From NCBI GenBank assembly GCA_963786975.1, contig CAWBBE010000004.1:248001-312000 (forward strand): a stretch of DNA of 64,000 nucleotides, written 5' to 3'. Positions 26,398 to 33,896 of this stretch are shown one piece after another; the first letter of the stretch is position 1; every line of letters starts with the position of its first letter. The DNA comes from Palsa-506 sp963786975. Its GTDB lineage: Bacteria > Actinomycetota > Actinomycetes > Streptosporangiales > Streptosporangiaceae. The translations under genes and the position numbers were made by a program. The notes beneath the pieces are model-generated. The model had not been told where the DNA came from. It was given only the letters and a program-made list of their open reading frames with translations, and did not search any database.

Positions 26398-27330
26398 ATG
26401 ATCGGCGTACGCCTGGCCGCCGGTGCCCTGCTCGGCGCGGTCGCGCTGGCGGCCTGCGCCCCGGATCCGGCTCCGGCCCGTCCGGCCAGTACAGGATCCG
26501 GCGCTGCCGGGCCCGGTGCCACCGCATCCGGCGCTGCCGGGCCCGGTGCCACCGCATCCGGCGGCCCGGCCTCCTCGCCCGCCGCCACCAGGCCCGCTGT
26601 CAGGCCCGAAGCGGTCGTCCGGCATATCCGGATGCCGGACGGGAACTGGGTAACGCTGGCCAGGTTCCGCGGCCCGGTGCGTTATCTGCTGCACAGCGGC
26701 AGCCAGGACCCGGGACCGGCAGCGCTCGCCGCGGTCCGCGCCGGGCCGCGCATCGGTCACCGGGAGCGCCGCCGGCTGCTCGCCGCCTTCAACGGCGGAT
26801 TCAAGCTGTCGGCCGGGGTCGGCGGGTACGAGCAGGAAGGCCACGTCATCAGCCGGCTGCGGCGCGGACTGGCCAGCCTGGTGATCAGCCGGTCGGGGCA
26901 GGCCAGCATCGGAGCCTGGCGTCGCGGCGTGCCGCGGCCCGGCGAGGCGGTGTTCAGCGTGCGGCAGAACCTGACGCTACTGGTCGCCCACGGGCGGGTC
27001 AGTGCCGCGGCCCGGCACTGGGGCCAGTGGGGCGCCACCATTACCGGCGGCGAGTTCGTCGCCCGCAGTGCCCTGGGCGAGAATGCCGCAGGCAACCTCA
27101 GCTACGCCGGTAGCATGTCGGCGTCCCCGGCTGACCTGGCCGGCGCGCTGGTCCGCGCCGGGGCGCGGGTGGCGATGGAACTCGACATCAACCCCGAGTG
27201 GGTGCAGCTTGACATCGCGAGGAAGCCGGGCGGGCGGCTGCGGGCCGCTATCGCTGGCCAGGTCCGCCCGGCTAACCAGTACCGCATCGGATGGACACGT
27301 GACTTTATCGCCGTGGTCGCCGCGCGGTAG
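26398..27330 (+). CDS. lipoprotein with phosphodiester glycosidase (NAGPA/DUF2233) domain
   Basis: 310 residues. ATG 26398 follows GGAGGGAAGGTGC. The lipoprotein signal has its Cys near residue 20 (VALAACAP). A Gly/Ala/Thr linker with two exact repeats (GAAGPGATAS) runs to about residue 75. The domain core is LLAAFNGGFKLSAGVGGYEQ, the hallmark FNGGF of the phosphodiester glycosidase superfamily, followed by WGQWGATITGGEFVARSALG and RVAMELDINPEW. Members remove N-acetylglucosamine from phosphodiesters or act on exopolysaccharide or wall teichoic polymers. Extracytoplasmic and membrane-anchored. It overlaps the next lipoprotein gene by 32 bases, so they form an operon. Confidence 0.85.
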   Translation: MIGVRLAAGALLGAVALAACAPDPAPARPASTGSGAAGPGATASGAAGPGATASGGPASSPAATRPAVRPEAVVRHIRMPDGNWVTLARFRGPVRYLLHSGSQDPGPAALAAVRAGPRIGHRERRRLLAAFNGGFKLSAGVGGYEQEGHVISRLRRGLASLVISRSGQASIGAWRRGVPRPGEAVFSVRQNLTLLVAHGRVSAAARHWGQWGATITGGEFVARSALGENAAGNLSYAGSMSASPADLAGALVRAGARVAMELDINPEWVQLDIARKPGGRLRAAIAGQVRPANQYRIGWTRDFIAVVAAR

Positions 27331-28123
27331 CGCAGCCCGCCGCCGGACCGGGCAGGCCACGCCGGGCGCTCGGGCCGGGCTTGCCCTGGCGTTGCTGGCC
27401 GGAGCTGGCCTGCTGCTCGCTGGCTGCGCGACGGGCGGCCGGGCGCCGCGACCGGCCGCGCGCGGCTCCGGCCAAGCCGAACTGCGGACCTCACCCGCGG
27501 CCAGGCCGGCCAGCGCACCCGCGTCGGTCGCTGCCCCTCCGCCGGTCCCGCGCCGCCGCCCGTCACCCAGCGCGCTGCCGGTGGCGCCACGCGCCGGGCG
27601 GCGGCCGCAGACCAGGGCATCCCCGAGCGCGCACGTCGCTGCCTTCCGCGCCGCGATGACCGACCTGTGGGCGGCGGTACAGACCGGGAAGGCGAAATCC
27701 GGCCGCCCGGCTTTCTTCCCGCTGCCCGCGTACCGGCAGGTTAAGGCCATCCCCTATCCGGCGGCTGACTGGCATGACCGGCTTTACGCAGACTTCCGGC
27801 TGGATGTCACCGCAGCGCACCACCTGCTCGGGGCGGCGGCGAAAAGAGCCACCCTGGTCCGGGTCATCGTCCCCGCGGCCCAGGCCGCCTGGATCGTGCC
27901 CGGCGTCTGCGCCAACTCGATCGGCTACTGGCATGTGGCCGGCGCCCGGGTGGTGTACCGCGTGCACGGCCGGCTCCGGTCGTTCGGGATCGCCTCGCTG
28001 ATCTCCTGGCGCGGCACGTGGTACGTCGTTCATCTCGGCGCCGTACTGCGGACCGCGGCGGTGGGCGAGGTCGACCAGCCGGCCGCCGGCCCGGGCGTGC
28101 CCGGGCCGCCGGGCGGCTGCTGA
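27299..28123 (+). CDS. lipoprotein of unknown function
   Basis: 274 residues from GTG 27299, inside the end of the preceding gene. A positively charged N-region and hydrophobic stretch lead to lipobox LLAGC near residue 43. A long Pro/Arg/Ala linker (50-120) precedes a globular domain: AHVAAFRAAMTDLWAAVQTG, FFPLPAYRQVKAIPYPAADW, RVIVPAAQAAWIVPGVCANS and WRGTWYVVHLGAVL. I know this C-terminal type only as an uncharacterised actinobacterial lipoprotein domain. The overlap suggests translational coupling with the glycosidase, so a shared role at the cell surface is plausible. Confidence 0.75.
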   Translation: MTLSPWSPRGSAARRRTGQATPGARAGLALALLAGAGLLLAGCATGGRAPRPAARGSGQAELRTSPAARPASAPASVAAPPPVPRRRPSPSALPVAPRAGRRPQTRASPSAHVAAFRAAMTDLWAAVQTGKAKSGRPAFFPLPAYRQVKAIPYPAADWHDRLYADFRLDVTAAHHLLGAAAKRATLVRVIVPAAQAAWIVPGVCANSIGYWHVAGARVVYRVHGRLRSFGIASLISWRGTWYVVHLGAVLRTAAVGEVDQPAAGPGVPGPPGGC

Positions 28124-28150
28124 CCGGACCAGCGGCGGCATCGTGCCCGG

Positions 28151-28738
28151 TCAGCCGGCCGGGTTCGCTGCTGGCGCTGCCCAGCGGCTGAAGGTGGCGT
28201 CCAGCGAGTCGATCAGGCGGGCGAACGTCTCGTCGACCGACTGCGGCAGGCCGAACCCGCCGGCCGCCTCCAGGGAGACGAACCCGTGCAGGGCCACGCG
28301 CAGGCAGCGGATCGCGTGGATGACGTCGTCGCCGGTGATGCCGTAGCCGTCCAGGGCAGCCCGCAGCGTGCCAACTGCGGCGTCGCCAACGGCCAGGTGC
28401 TCGGCGTCATCGGGCGCCGGCGCCCGGATGCTTGCCGCGCACAGGGCCGGGTGCAGCGCAGCATAGGACCGGTAGGCGGCCGCGATCCCGTGCAGCGCGT
28501 CCCGGCCGGACCGGCCGCACGCGGACGCGGTCATCGCCGCGGTCAGATCCCGCACTCCGGCCACGGCCAGGTCGCGCCGGAGCCCGTCAAGGCCGTCGAT
28601 GTGCTTGTACAGCCCCGGCAGTGATACGCCGAGCCGCTTGGCGACGGCGGCCATGGTGAGCCGGTCCAGCCCGGTCTCGTCGGCCACCGCCGCCGCGGCA
28701 GCGATGACGCGCTCGGTGTTGAGGCCCATCCGCGGCAC
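28151..28738 (-). CDS. TetR-family transcriptional regulator (WHG/TetR_C_33-like)
   Basis: 195 residues from ATG 28738. The N-terminal helix-turn-helix (about 5-50) shows RVIAAAAAVADETGLDRLTM and AAVAKRLGVSLPGLYKHIDG. The ligand domain has YRSYAALHPALCAASIRAPA, ALDGYGITGDDVIHAIRCLR and ALHGFVSLEAAGGFGLPQSV. The last is typical of the WHG-type C-terminal domain. It follows a membrane protein gene by nine bases on the same strand, so both come from one transcript. The palindrome at 29524-29542 upstream of that pair is a natural operator candidate for autoregulation. The regulated ligand is unknown. Confidence 0.9.
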   Translation of the reverse strand: MPRMGLNTERVIAAAAAVADETGLDRLTMAAVAKRLGVSLPGLYKHIDGLDGLRRDLAVAGVRDLTAAMTASACGRSGRDALHGIAAAYRSYAALHPALCAASIRAPAPDDAEHLAVGDAAVGTLRAALDGYGITGDDVIHAIRCLRVALHGFVSLEAAGGFGLPQSVDETFARLIDSLDATFSRWAAPAANPAG

Positions 28739-28747
28739 GGCGGGAGC

Positions 28748-29491
28748 CTACCGGCCGGCCCGGCCGAGCGCGATCCCGGATCCGGTTACCCACACCAGCA
28801 GCAGCGGCAGCGATACCCATGCGGCCAGCGCGAGCGAGTCGACCAGCAGCAGGTACCCGAGGCCGGACACGACGATAGCCACGGCCAGCGCGATCCCGGC
28901 GTAGGACAGCCAGCCAGGCAGTGCCGGCGCACGCCGGGCCACCGCGACACCGGCCAGGGCCGCCGCCGCGAGCGCGAGCATCTTCACCCCGTCCAGCCGG
29001 CTGATCGCGTTGGTCAGTTCCCCGGCCGCTGCGGAGTGCCCGGCCGGCACCACCGACGACGTCAGGTACACGCCCAGCACGAACTGCACCAGCGAGATGA
29101 CGACCGCGACGAGACCCGCGGCCATCGTGACCCAGGCTGCCCTGGCCGTCCCGGCCGCCCAGACAACCCGGCCGTCAGCGGCCCAGGCCGTCTCGCCGTC
29201 GGCGATGCGCAGGCCGGCCCGGCCGATGGCGATCACCACCACAGCGAGGAATACCGCGGCCGCTCCCTCGGTCAGCACGAACTGCGTGGTCGCCGCGGCC
29301 TGGTGCCCGGCGTCCGCGGCCAGGACCTTGGCGCCGGTGGTCCGCACGGTGCCGGACGAGGCGAAGATGCTGAGCCCAGCCAGCCATGAGACCGCGTAGG
29401 CAATCCCCGCGAGCGCAGGGACCGTGGTGAGGGCGCGCCGCCAGGACAGCGCGGTCGAGGGCCTCCGTCCGGCCCGGATATCCGTTGCCAT
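28748..29491 (-). CDS. polytopic membrane protein (DUF4386-like)
   Basis: 247 residues. ATG 29491 follows AAGGAG at a good distance. About six hydrophobic helices: near residues 23-45, 70-92, 115-140, 165-185, 192-212 and 217-240. It contains TVPALAGIAYAVSWLAGLSI, LTSSVVPAGHSAAAGELTNA and LALAAAALAGVAVARRAPAL. The arrangement resembles DUF4386-type proteins, which lack known function. It is co-transcribed with the TetR regulator that follows. It may be a transporter or sensor controlled by that regulator. Confidence 0.75.
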   Translation of the reverse strand: MATDIRAGRRPSTALSWRRALTTVPALAGIAYAVSWLAGLSIFASSGTVRTTGAKVLAADAGHQAAATTQFVLTEGAAAVFLAVVVIAIGRAGLRIADGETAWAADGRVVWAAGTARAAWVTMAAGLVAVVISLVQFVLGVYLTSSVVPAGHSAAAGELTNAISRLDGVKMLALAAAALAGVAVARRAPALPGWLSYAGIALAVAIVVSGLGYLLLVDSLALAAWVSLPLLLVWVTGSGIALGRAGR

Positions 29492-29523
29492 GATTAACTC
29501 CTTGGTGACTAGTAGTTCCTAAG

Positions 29524-29542
29524 AAGTTAATGCTCCTAACTT
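29524..29542 (-). promoter_or_regulatory. operator-like inverted repeat before the membrane protein/TetR pair
   Basis: AAGTTA (29524-29529) and TAACTT (29537-29542) are exact complements around a seven-base centre, 33 bases upstream of the first gene. On the transcribed strand a repeated TTAGGA lies in the same patch. The region is AT-rich compared with its surroundings. TetR proteins bind such short palindromes; autoregulation by the 28151 gene is the simplest reading. Confidence 0.5.
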
Positions 29543-29700
29543 CACCGAGTCAACGGAATTAACCAGCCCGGGGCGCCGGCCGGTGCCCGGCGCTGGCGCG
29601 GGCGGCCGGCTAGCCGGCGGCTGGGGTACCAGCCAGGCCCGCGAGACACGGGCAGCGCGGGCGGCGGCCGGCCGGCTTATGAATGAGCTGGAGCGGGGGA

Positions 29701-30720
29701 TTAGCTGGTGAACTCGGGCAGGCCGCAGCGGATGGCGATGGCGGCGTCCCGGTAGGACACCAGCGCGCTGATCAGCGGGCTGCCGTCCACCTCGGTCAGC
29801 TGCAGGATCTGCAGGCCGTTTACCGCCAGGCGGCGGCCGGCGTCCGGCGCGTAGGTGGCGAAGGCAGGCTGCCCGTTGCAGTAGCCGGGCACGAGCCGGA
29901 TGCCGCCTGGCCTGGCCGGCCTGAAGATCTCGTCCTCGATGAACGAGGCCGCCGCGTCCCGGCCGCTGAACCACATGCTCATCGGGGGCATCGAGAAGCA
30001 GACATCCTCGGTGACCAGCCGGACGAACCCGTCGATGTCAGCCAGCCGCCAGGCCTGCACGTACCGCTCGAGCAGCCGCCGCACTCGCGGATCGGTGACA
30101 TCGGGCTGCGGCGCGCCGGAACTCTCCCTGGCCTGCACGCGGGCCCGGGACAGCAGGCTGTTCACGGCCGACGTGCTGACGCTCAGCACGTCGGAGACCT
30201 CCGCATGGCTGAACCCCAGCACGTCGTGCAGCAGCAGCGCGGCCCGCTGCCGCGGCGCGAGGCGCTGCAGCGCGGCGACGAAGGCCAGGCTGATCTCCTC
30301 CCGGCGGACCAGCTCGTCCTGCGGGTCGCCGACGCCGGCCAGTTCCGCGTCGCTGACCGGCTCGACCCAGGCCAGCTCGGGATCCGGCGGCGCTGGCGCC
30401 GCGCCCGGCTGCATCGGCTGCCCGTATCCGCCCGGCCCGATGCGGGCGCGCCGCCGCCGCAGCCCGTCCAGGCAGACGTTGGTCGCGATCCGGTGCAGCC
30501 AGGCGCCGAACGGCCCCGAGCCGTCATACGTCGTCAGCCGGCGCCAGGCCCTTTCCAGGGTGTCCTGCGTGGCGTCCTCCGCATCGGCTCCCGATCCGAA
30601 CATCCGATAGCAGTGCCGGAAGACCGATCGCTCGTGCGGCTGGATGAGAATGGCGAACGCCGCGTCGTCGCCGGCGACCGCCCGGGCGACCAGGTCGGCA
30701 GGCTCGGCTGAAGCGGTCAT
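29701..30720 (-). CDS. ECF sigma factor with C-terminal SnoaL-like domain (SigG-type)
   Basis: 339 residues. Region 2 (about 20-90): FRHCYRMFGSGADAEDATQD and WLHRIATNVCLDGLRRRR. Region 4 (about 155-215): LQRLAPRQRAALLLHDVLGF and SHAEVSDVLSVSTSAVNSLL. The rest is a SnoaL-like fold with YVQAWRLADIDGFVRLVTED, FSMPPMSMWFSGRDAAASFI and VPGYCNGQPAFATYAPDAG. Extended ECF factors of this group do not need a separate anti-sigma factor; the SnoaL domain modulates activity. The gene follows a VOC-fold protein gene by 96 bases on the same strand. Promoter targets are unknown. Confidence 0.92.
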   Translation of the reverse strand: MTASAEPADLVARAVAGDDAAFAILIQPHERSVFRHCYRMFGSGADAEDATQDTLERAWRRLTTYDGSGPFGAWLHRIATNVCLDGLRRRRARIGPGGYGQPMQPGAAPAPPDPELAWVEPVSDAELAGVGDPQDELVRREEISLAFVAALQRLAPRQRAALLLHDVLGFSHAEVSDVLSVSTSAVNSLLSRARVQARESSGAPQPDVTDPRVRRLLERYVQAWRLADIDGFVRLVTEDVCFSMPPMSMWFSGRDAAASFIEDEIFRPARPGGIRLVPGYCNGQPAFATYAPDAGRRLAVNGLQILQLTEVDGSPLISALVSYRDAAIAIRCGLPEFTS

Positions 30721-30816
30721 CGGCGCCGCCCTCCCGTCTGCCGCCCATCCAGCGGCCGGCCCGCGCTGGCCAGCCGGCCGCCCGGCCGGTGCTCGTCCGG
30801 GCTCGCCCGGAACAGG

Positions 30817-31168
30817 TCAGGCGTCCTGACTGGCCACTCCGACGACCTGGCCCTGCGGGTCGGCCAGCAGCCCGAAGGTCACCCCGGGCACCGAGGTCGG
30901 CCGGCTGTACCACGCGGCCGCCCTGCGCGGCGGCGGCCTCCAGGGTAGCCGCGACGTCCTGCACCCCGACGAAGAAGGTCACCAGCGGCCCGCCGCCCTG
31001 CAGCGGGCTGATTCCGCCGGGCACGCTGCCCTCGACACCCGAGTCGACGTAGCTGTAGCCGGGAATGCCCCCGTCAGGGAAGGTCCAGCCGAACAGCTTG
31101 CCGTAGAACGACCTGGTCGCGTCCGGGTCAGCCGACCGGATCTCGAAATGCACCACTGGAGCTGGCAT
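30817..31168 (-). CDS. VOC-family (glyoxalase/bleomycin resistance-like) protein, frameshifted near 30900
   Basis: From ATG 31168: VVHFEIRSADPDATRSFYGK, KLFGWTFPDGGIPGYSYVDS and GPLVTFFVGVQDVAATLEAA are classical VOC sequence with the metal-binding His in FEI-type strand 1. After GGRVVQP the frame fails. Removing one G near 30900 restores PTSVPGVTFGLLADPQGQVV and a stop at 30817, giving about 116 residues. This pattern (one extra base in a GC run) recurs in the window and suggests sequence error. VOC proteins of this size often accompany ECF sigma genes like the one downstream. Function unknown. Confidence 0.75.
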
Positions 31169-31205
31169 GGGATGTTCCTCTCATCGATACGGAGCTGCGC
31201 CCACC

Positions 31206-31283
31206 ATGGGCTTACGCCCGGATGGGCTTACGCCCGGATGGGCTGATGCCCGGATGGGCTGCTGCCCGGGATGGCTTACGCCT
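31206..31283. repeat. 16-bp tandem repeat array, about five copies
   Basis: Units ATGGGCTTACGCCCGG at 31206-31221 and 31222-31237, then variants at 31238 and 31254 and a degenerate fifth copy to about 31283. Every unit contains GGGC-N4-GCCC, so the array could form a string of small hairpins in RNA. It lies just upstream of the VOC gene (minus strand), within its probable leader or promoter region. Confidence 0.7.
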
Positions 31284-31336
31284 GCTATGACGAAGGCTCC
31301 GGCCGGATCTCTCGGTCGCGCCAGCAAGTTGCCCCG

Positions 31337-31386
31337 TGATCACGGAAGATCCGGCACGCGCTGACGAGCCGGATCCTCCGTGATCA
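31337..31386. repeat. dispersed hairpin element, copy 1
   Basis: 19-base arms (31337-31355 and 31368-31386) with one mismatch around a 12-base loop. The arm sequence TGATCACGGARGATCCGGC is shared with the element at 38595-38650. It lies at the 3' side of the ligase gene, 44 bases beyond its end. It may be a transcription terminator used in more than one place, or a REP-like mobile repeat. Confidence 0.65.
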
Positions 31387-31429
31387 AGAAACGGCGGCGC
31401 CGGGGCGGCCGGCGGCCATCCGGGCCAGA

Positions 31430-32425
31430 TCAGGGTTCCTCGCGGACGACCTCGGCGGGGTCCTTGTCCTCGCGCAGGCCGAGGTACGTTGGATGCCGCA
31501 GCTGGCCAGCGGTCGTCCACTCGGTGAACCCGACCTGCGCGACCAGCTTCGGCTCGATCCAGTGCACGGCCGCGGCGGGCAGCTCACCGTAACCGAACGG
31601 CGGCTGCGGCCGCTCCAGGCGGGCCATGGTCGCGTGCAGGCTGGCCAGCGTCCGCCCGTCGAAGCCGGTGCCGGCCTTGCCGGCGTACGCCAGCCGGCCG
31701 TCCGGCAGGTAGTAGCCGAGCAGCAGCGCGCCGAAACCAGCCCGGGTGCCCTGCGGATCGGTCCAGCCACCGATCACGAACTCCTGCTCGTGCACGCACT
31801 TGAACTTCAGCCAGTCCCGGCTGCGGCCGGCCCGGTACGGCGCGTCCGCCCGCTTGGCGATCAGCCCTTCCCAGCCCCGGCTGCAGGCCTGCCGGAAGTA
31901 CGCCTCGCCGTCGCCGTTGCGGTGTGCGGTGAAGCGGAGCGGGCCGCCGAACGTAACCAGCTCGCGAAGCAGGCACTTCCGCTCGCGCAACGGCAGCGCG
32001 CGGATGTCATGGCCGCCGGCGAACATCAGGTCGAAGAGATAGAAGTACACCCGGACGCGGCTGATCAGCTCCGGCTCCGGGCTGCTCGCCTGCATCCGCT
32101 GCTGCAGCCGGGCGAAGCTGGTGCGACCGCGCTCGAAGGCGACGATCTCGCCGTCGGCGACAAAGTTGATGTCCGGCTGGCCGGCCAGCGCCGCGGCCAG
32201 CTCCGGATAGGTGCCGGTGATCTCCTTCCTATTGCGCGTCATGAGCCGCACCCGCGGGCCGTCGCGGAACGCCAGGCAGCGCTCGCCATCCAGCTTCCGC
32301 TCGAAGATCCAGCCGGGACCGGAGAACCGGTCGCTGGTCAGCGTGGCGAGCTCGGGCTCCAGCCAGGCCGGGAGCGGCGCCTGGGCAGCCGCCGGCAATC
32401 GCACCGGACCATCCGTTTCAGCCAT
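31430..32425 (-). CDS. ATP-dependent DNA ligase (LigD ligase-domain type)
   Basis: 331 residues. ATG 32425 follows GGAGG. The nucleotidyltransferase motif I FERKLDGERCLAF has the adenylated Lys near residue 44. Further motifs are FVADGEIVAFE (III), VYFYLFDLMF (IIIa), GWEGLIAKRADAPY (IV) and WLKFKCVHEQEFVIGGWTDP (V), followed by the OB-fold (about 215-331) with AGKAGTGFDGRTL. It is a stand-alone ligase without polymerase or nuclease domains. Such proteins act in NHEJ-type or base-excision repair alongside Ku, but no Ku gene is in the window. Confidence 0.92.
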   Translation of the reverse strand: MAETDGPVRLPAAAQAPLPAWLEPELATLTSDRFSGPGWIFERKLDGERCLAFRDGPRVRLMTRNRKEITGTYPELAAALAGQPDINFVADGEIVAFERGRTSFARLQQRMQASSPEPELISRVRVYFYLFDLMFAGGHDIRALPLRERKCLLRELVTFGGPLRFTAHRNGDGEAYFRQACSRGWEGLIAKRADAPYRAGRSRDWLKFKCVHEQEFVIGGWTDPQGTRAGFGALLLGYYLPDGRLAYAGKAGTGFDGRTLASLHATMARLERPQPPFGYGELPAAAVHWIEPKLVAQVGFTEWTTAGQLRHPTYLGLREDKDPAEVVREEP

Positions 32426-32567
32426 ATGTCCTCCGCCCCGGCCGGCGTGACGCCGGCCGCACGGCCGCCCAGGCCGCCGCCGCCCGTGCCGCCGCCCGGC
32501 TGACCGTGCCTGCTAGCCACTTTTCCCTGGATGCGCGCGATCACCCCTGACGGGAGCGGCTGCGATC

Positions 32568-33704
32568 ATGGGTGACGTGACAGCGACGCAGGTGGCCGGC
32601 TGCGCGGTGGCCGGTTTCACCGATAGCCACACGCACCTGCTGACCGACGCGGCGGGCGTCCCGCTGCCGTGGCAGGGCTCCTCGGTGGCCGGCTTCCACC
32701 GCCGGGTGGCCAGCATGGACACGTCCCCGATGGACGTGCTGGAGCCGCCCCCGGCCGGGCCGCCGGGCGAGCTGGCGGCCAGGCTCCGCGCTGGTCTCGC
32801 CCGCGCGGCCGGCACCGGGCTGGTGGAGATCACCGAGATGGGCATGCGGCACTGGTGGTACGCCGGCGCGCTGGCCAGCCTGCAGCGGACCGGGCCGCTG
32901 CCAGCCCGGGTGCGGATCTACCTGGCCAGCGGCCTGGCCGGGCAGGCGAGCCTGGCCGAGCTTGATGCCCGCCGGTCGGACACCGGCGGCTGGGTCAGCC
33001 TGGACGGGGTCAAGTTCTACGCCGACGGCTGGCTCGGCCCGCGGACCTGCGCGATGTGCCGGGACTTCGAGGACAGCGGCGGCGACGGCATCCTCTTCCT
33101 GACCGCGGCGCAGCTGGCCCGCCGGATCCAGCCGCTAGCCGACCGCGGCTGGCGGATCGCGACCCACGCGATCGGCGACCGGGGCATCGAGACCGTGCTC
33201 GACGCCTACCAGCTGGCCTGGGGCGGCGACGCCGCCGCGATGGCCGCCGCCGCGCCGCGGATCGAGCACGCGAGCGTCCAGTCCGCGGGGCTGGCCGCGC
33301 GGATCGCCGAGTCCGGTGTCGTCGCCTGCCTGCAGCCGTCGTTCGCGGTGACCGACGTCCCGCAGGTCGGTCCGGCCCTGGGGCCAGACCGGGCCCGGAC
33401 AGCGTATCCGTGGGCTGCGCTGGCCGCGGCCGGGGCGCGGCTGCTGGCCGGGACGGACTACCCGATCGAGGTCCTGGATCCGCTAGCCGGGCTGGCGCGG
33501 CTGGTCAGCGGGCGGAGCGAGCGGGACGGATTCCGCACCCAGCACGCCGCGCCGCCGCATTCCAGGCTGGCGTCCGACGTGGCATTCGGCCTGATGTCCG
33601 ACGAGCGGGCCGGGCAGACGATGCTGTCCGCGGACCCGAGGGCGGTCCCGGCTGCGGAGATTGACCGGATCGAGGTACTCGGCACCGCCCCGTTGCCGTT
33701 CTGA
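32568..33704 (+). CDS. amidohydrolase_3 (YtcJ-like) family hydrolase, short form
   Basis: 378 residues from ATG 32568; YtcJ-type enzymes usually have over 500, and the N-terminal beta-sandwich is missing here, so the frame starts at the first metal motif VAGFTDSHTHLL. The rest is normal: DGVKFYADGWLGPRTCAMCR (with the usual modified-Lys position), RIATHAIGDRGIETVLDAY, RIEHASVQSAG and LLAGTDYPIEVLDPLAGL with the metal Asp. The C-terminal sandwich is also trimmed. Probable cyclic amide or N-acyl hydrolase. It is divergent from the ligase gene. The short form could be natural or reflect a wrong start. Confidence 0.8.
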   Translation: MGDVTATQVAGCAVAGFTDSHTHLLTDAAGVPLPWQGSSVAGFHRRVASMDTSPMDVLEPPPAGPPGELAARLRAGLARAAGTGLVEITEMGMRHWWYAGALASLQRTGPLPARVRIYLASGLAGQASLAELDARRSDTGGWVSLDGVKFYADGWLGPRTCAMCRDFEDSGGDGILFLTAAQLARRIQPLADRGWRIATHAIGDRGIETVLDAYQLAWGGDAAAMAAAAPRIEHASVQSAGLAARIAESGVVACLQPSFAVTDVPQVGPALGPDRARTAYPWAALAAAGARLLAGTDYPIEVLDPLAGLARLVSGRSERDGFRTQHAAPPHSRLASDVAFGLMSDERAGQTMLSADPRAVPAAEIDRIEVLGTAPLPF

Positions 33705-33896
33705 ACGTGGCCGCCGTCATCTGGGGGCGGCGGGCCGGCCCGGCATACCAGCCCGGACTGCCTGTAACAGTCCGTATCTATACGTTTACATATTCGCATC
33801 ACGGGCTTCCTGCCAACCGGACAACATGGCTCTTGATGCCTGATCCTCCCCGGTCAGGCCTGTCGTGCCAGGTCCCCGGCCAAGGAGGAACATCTC

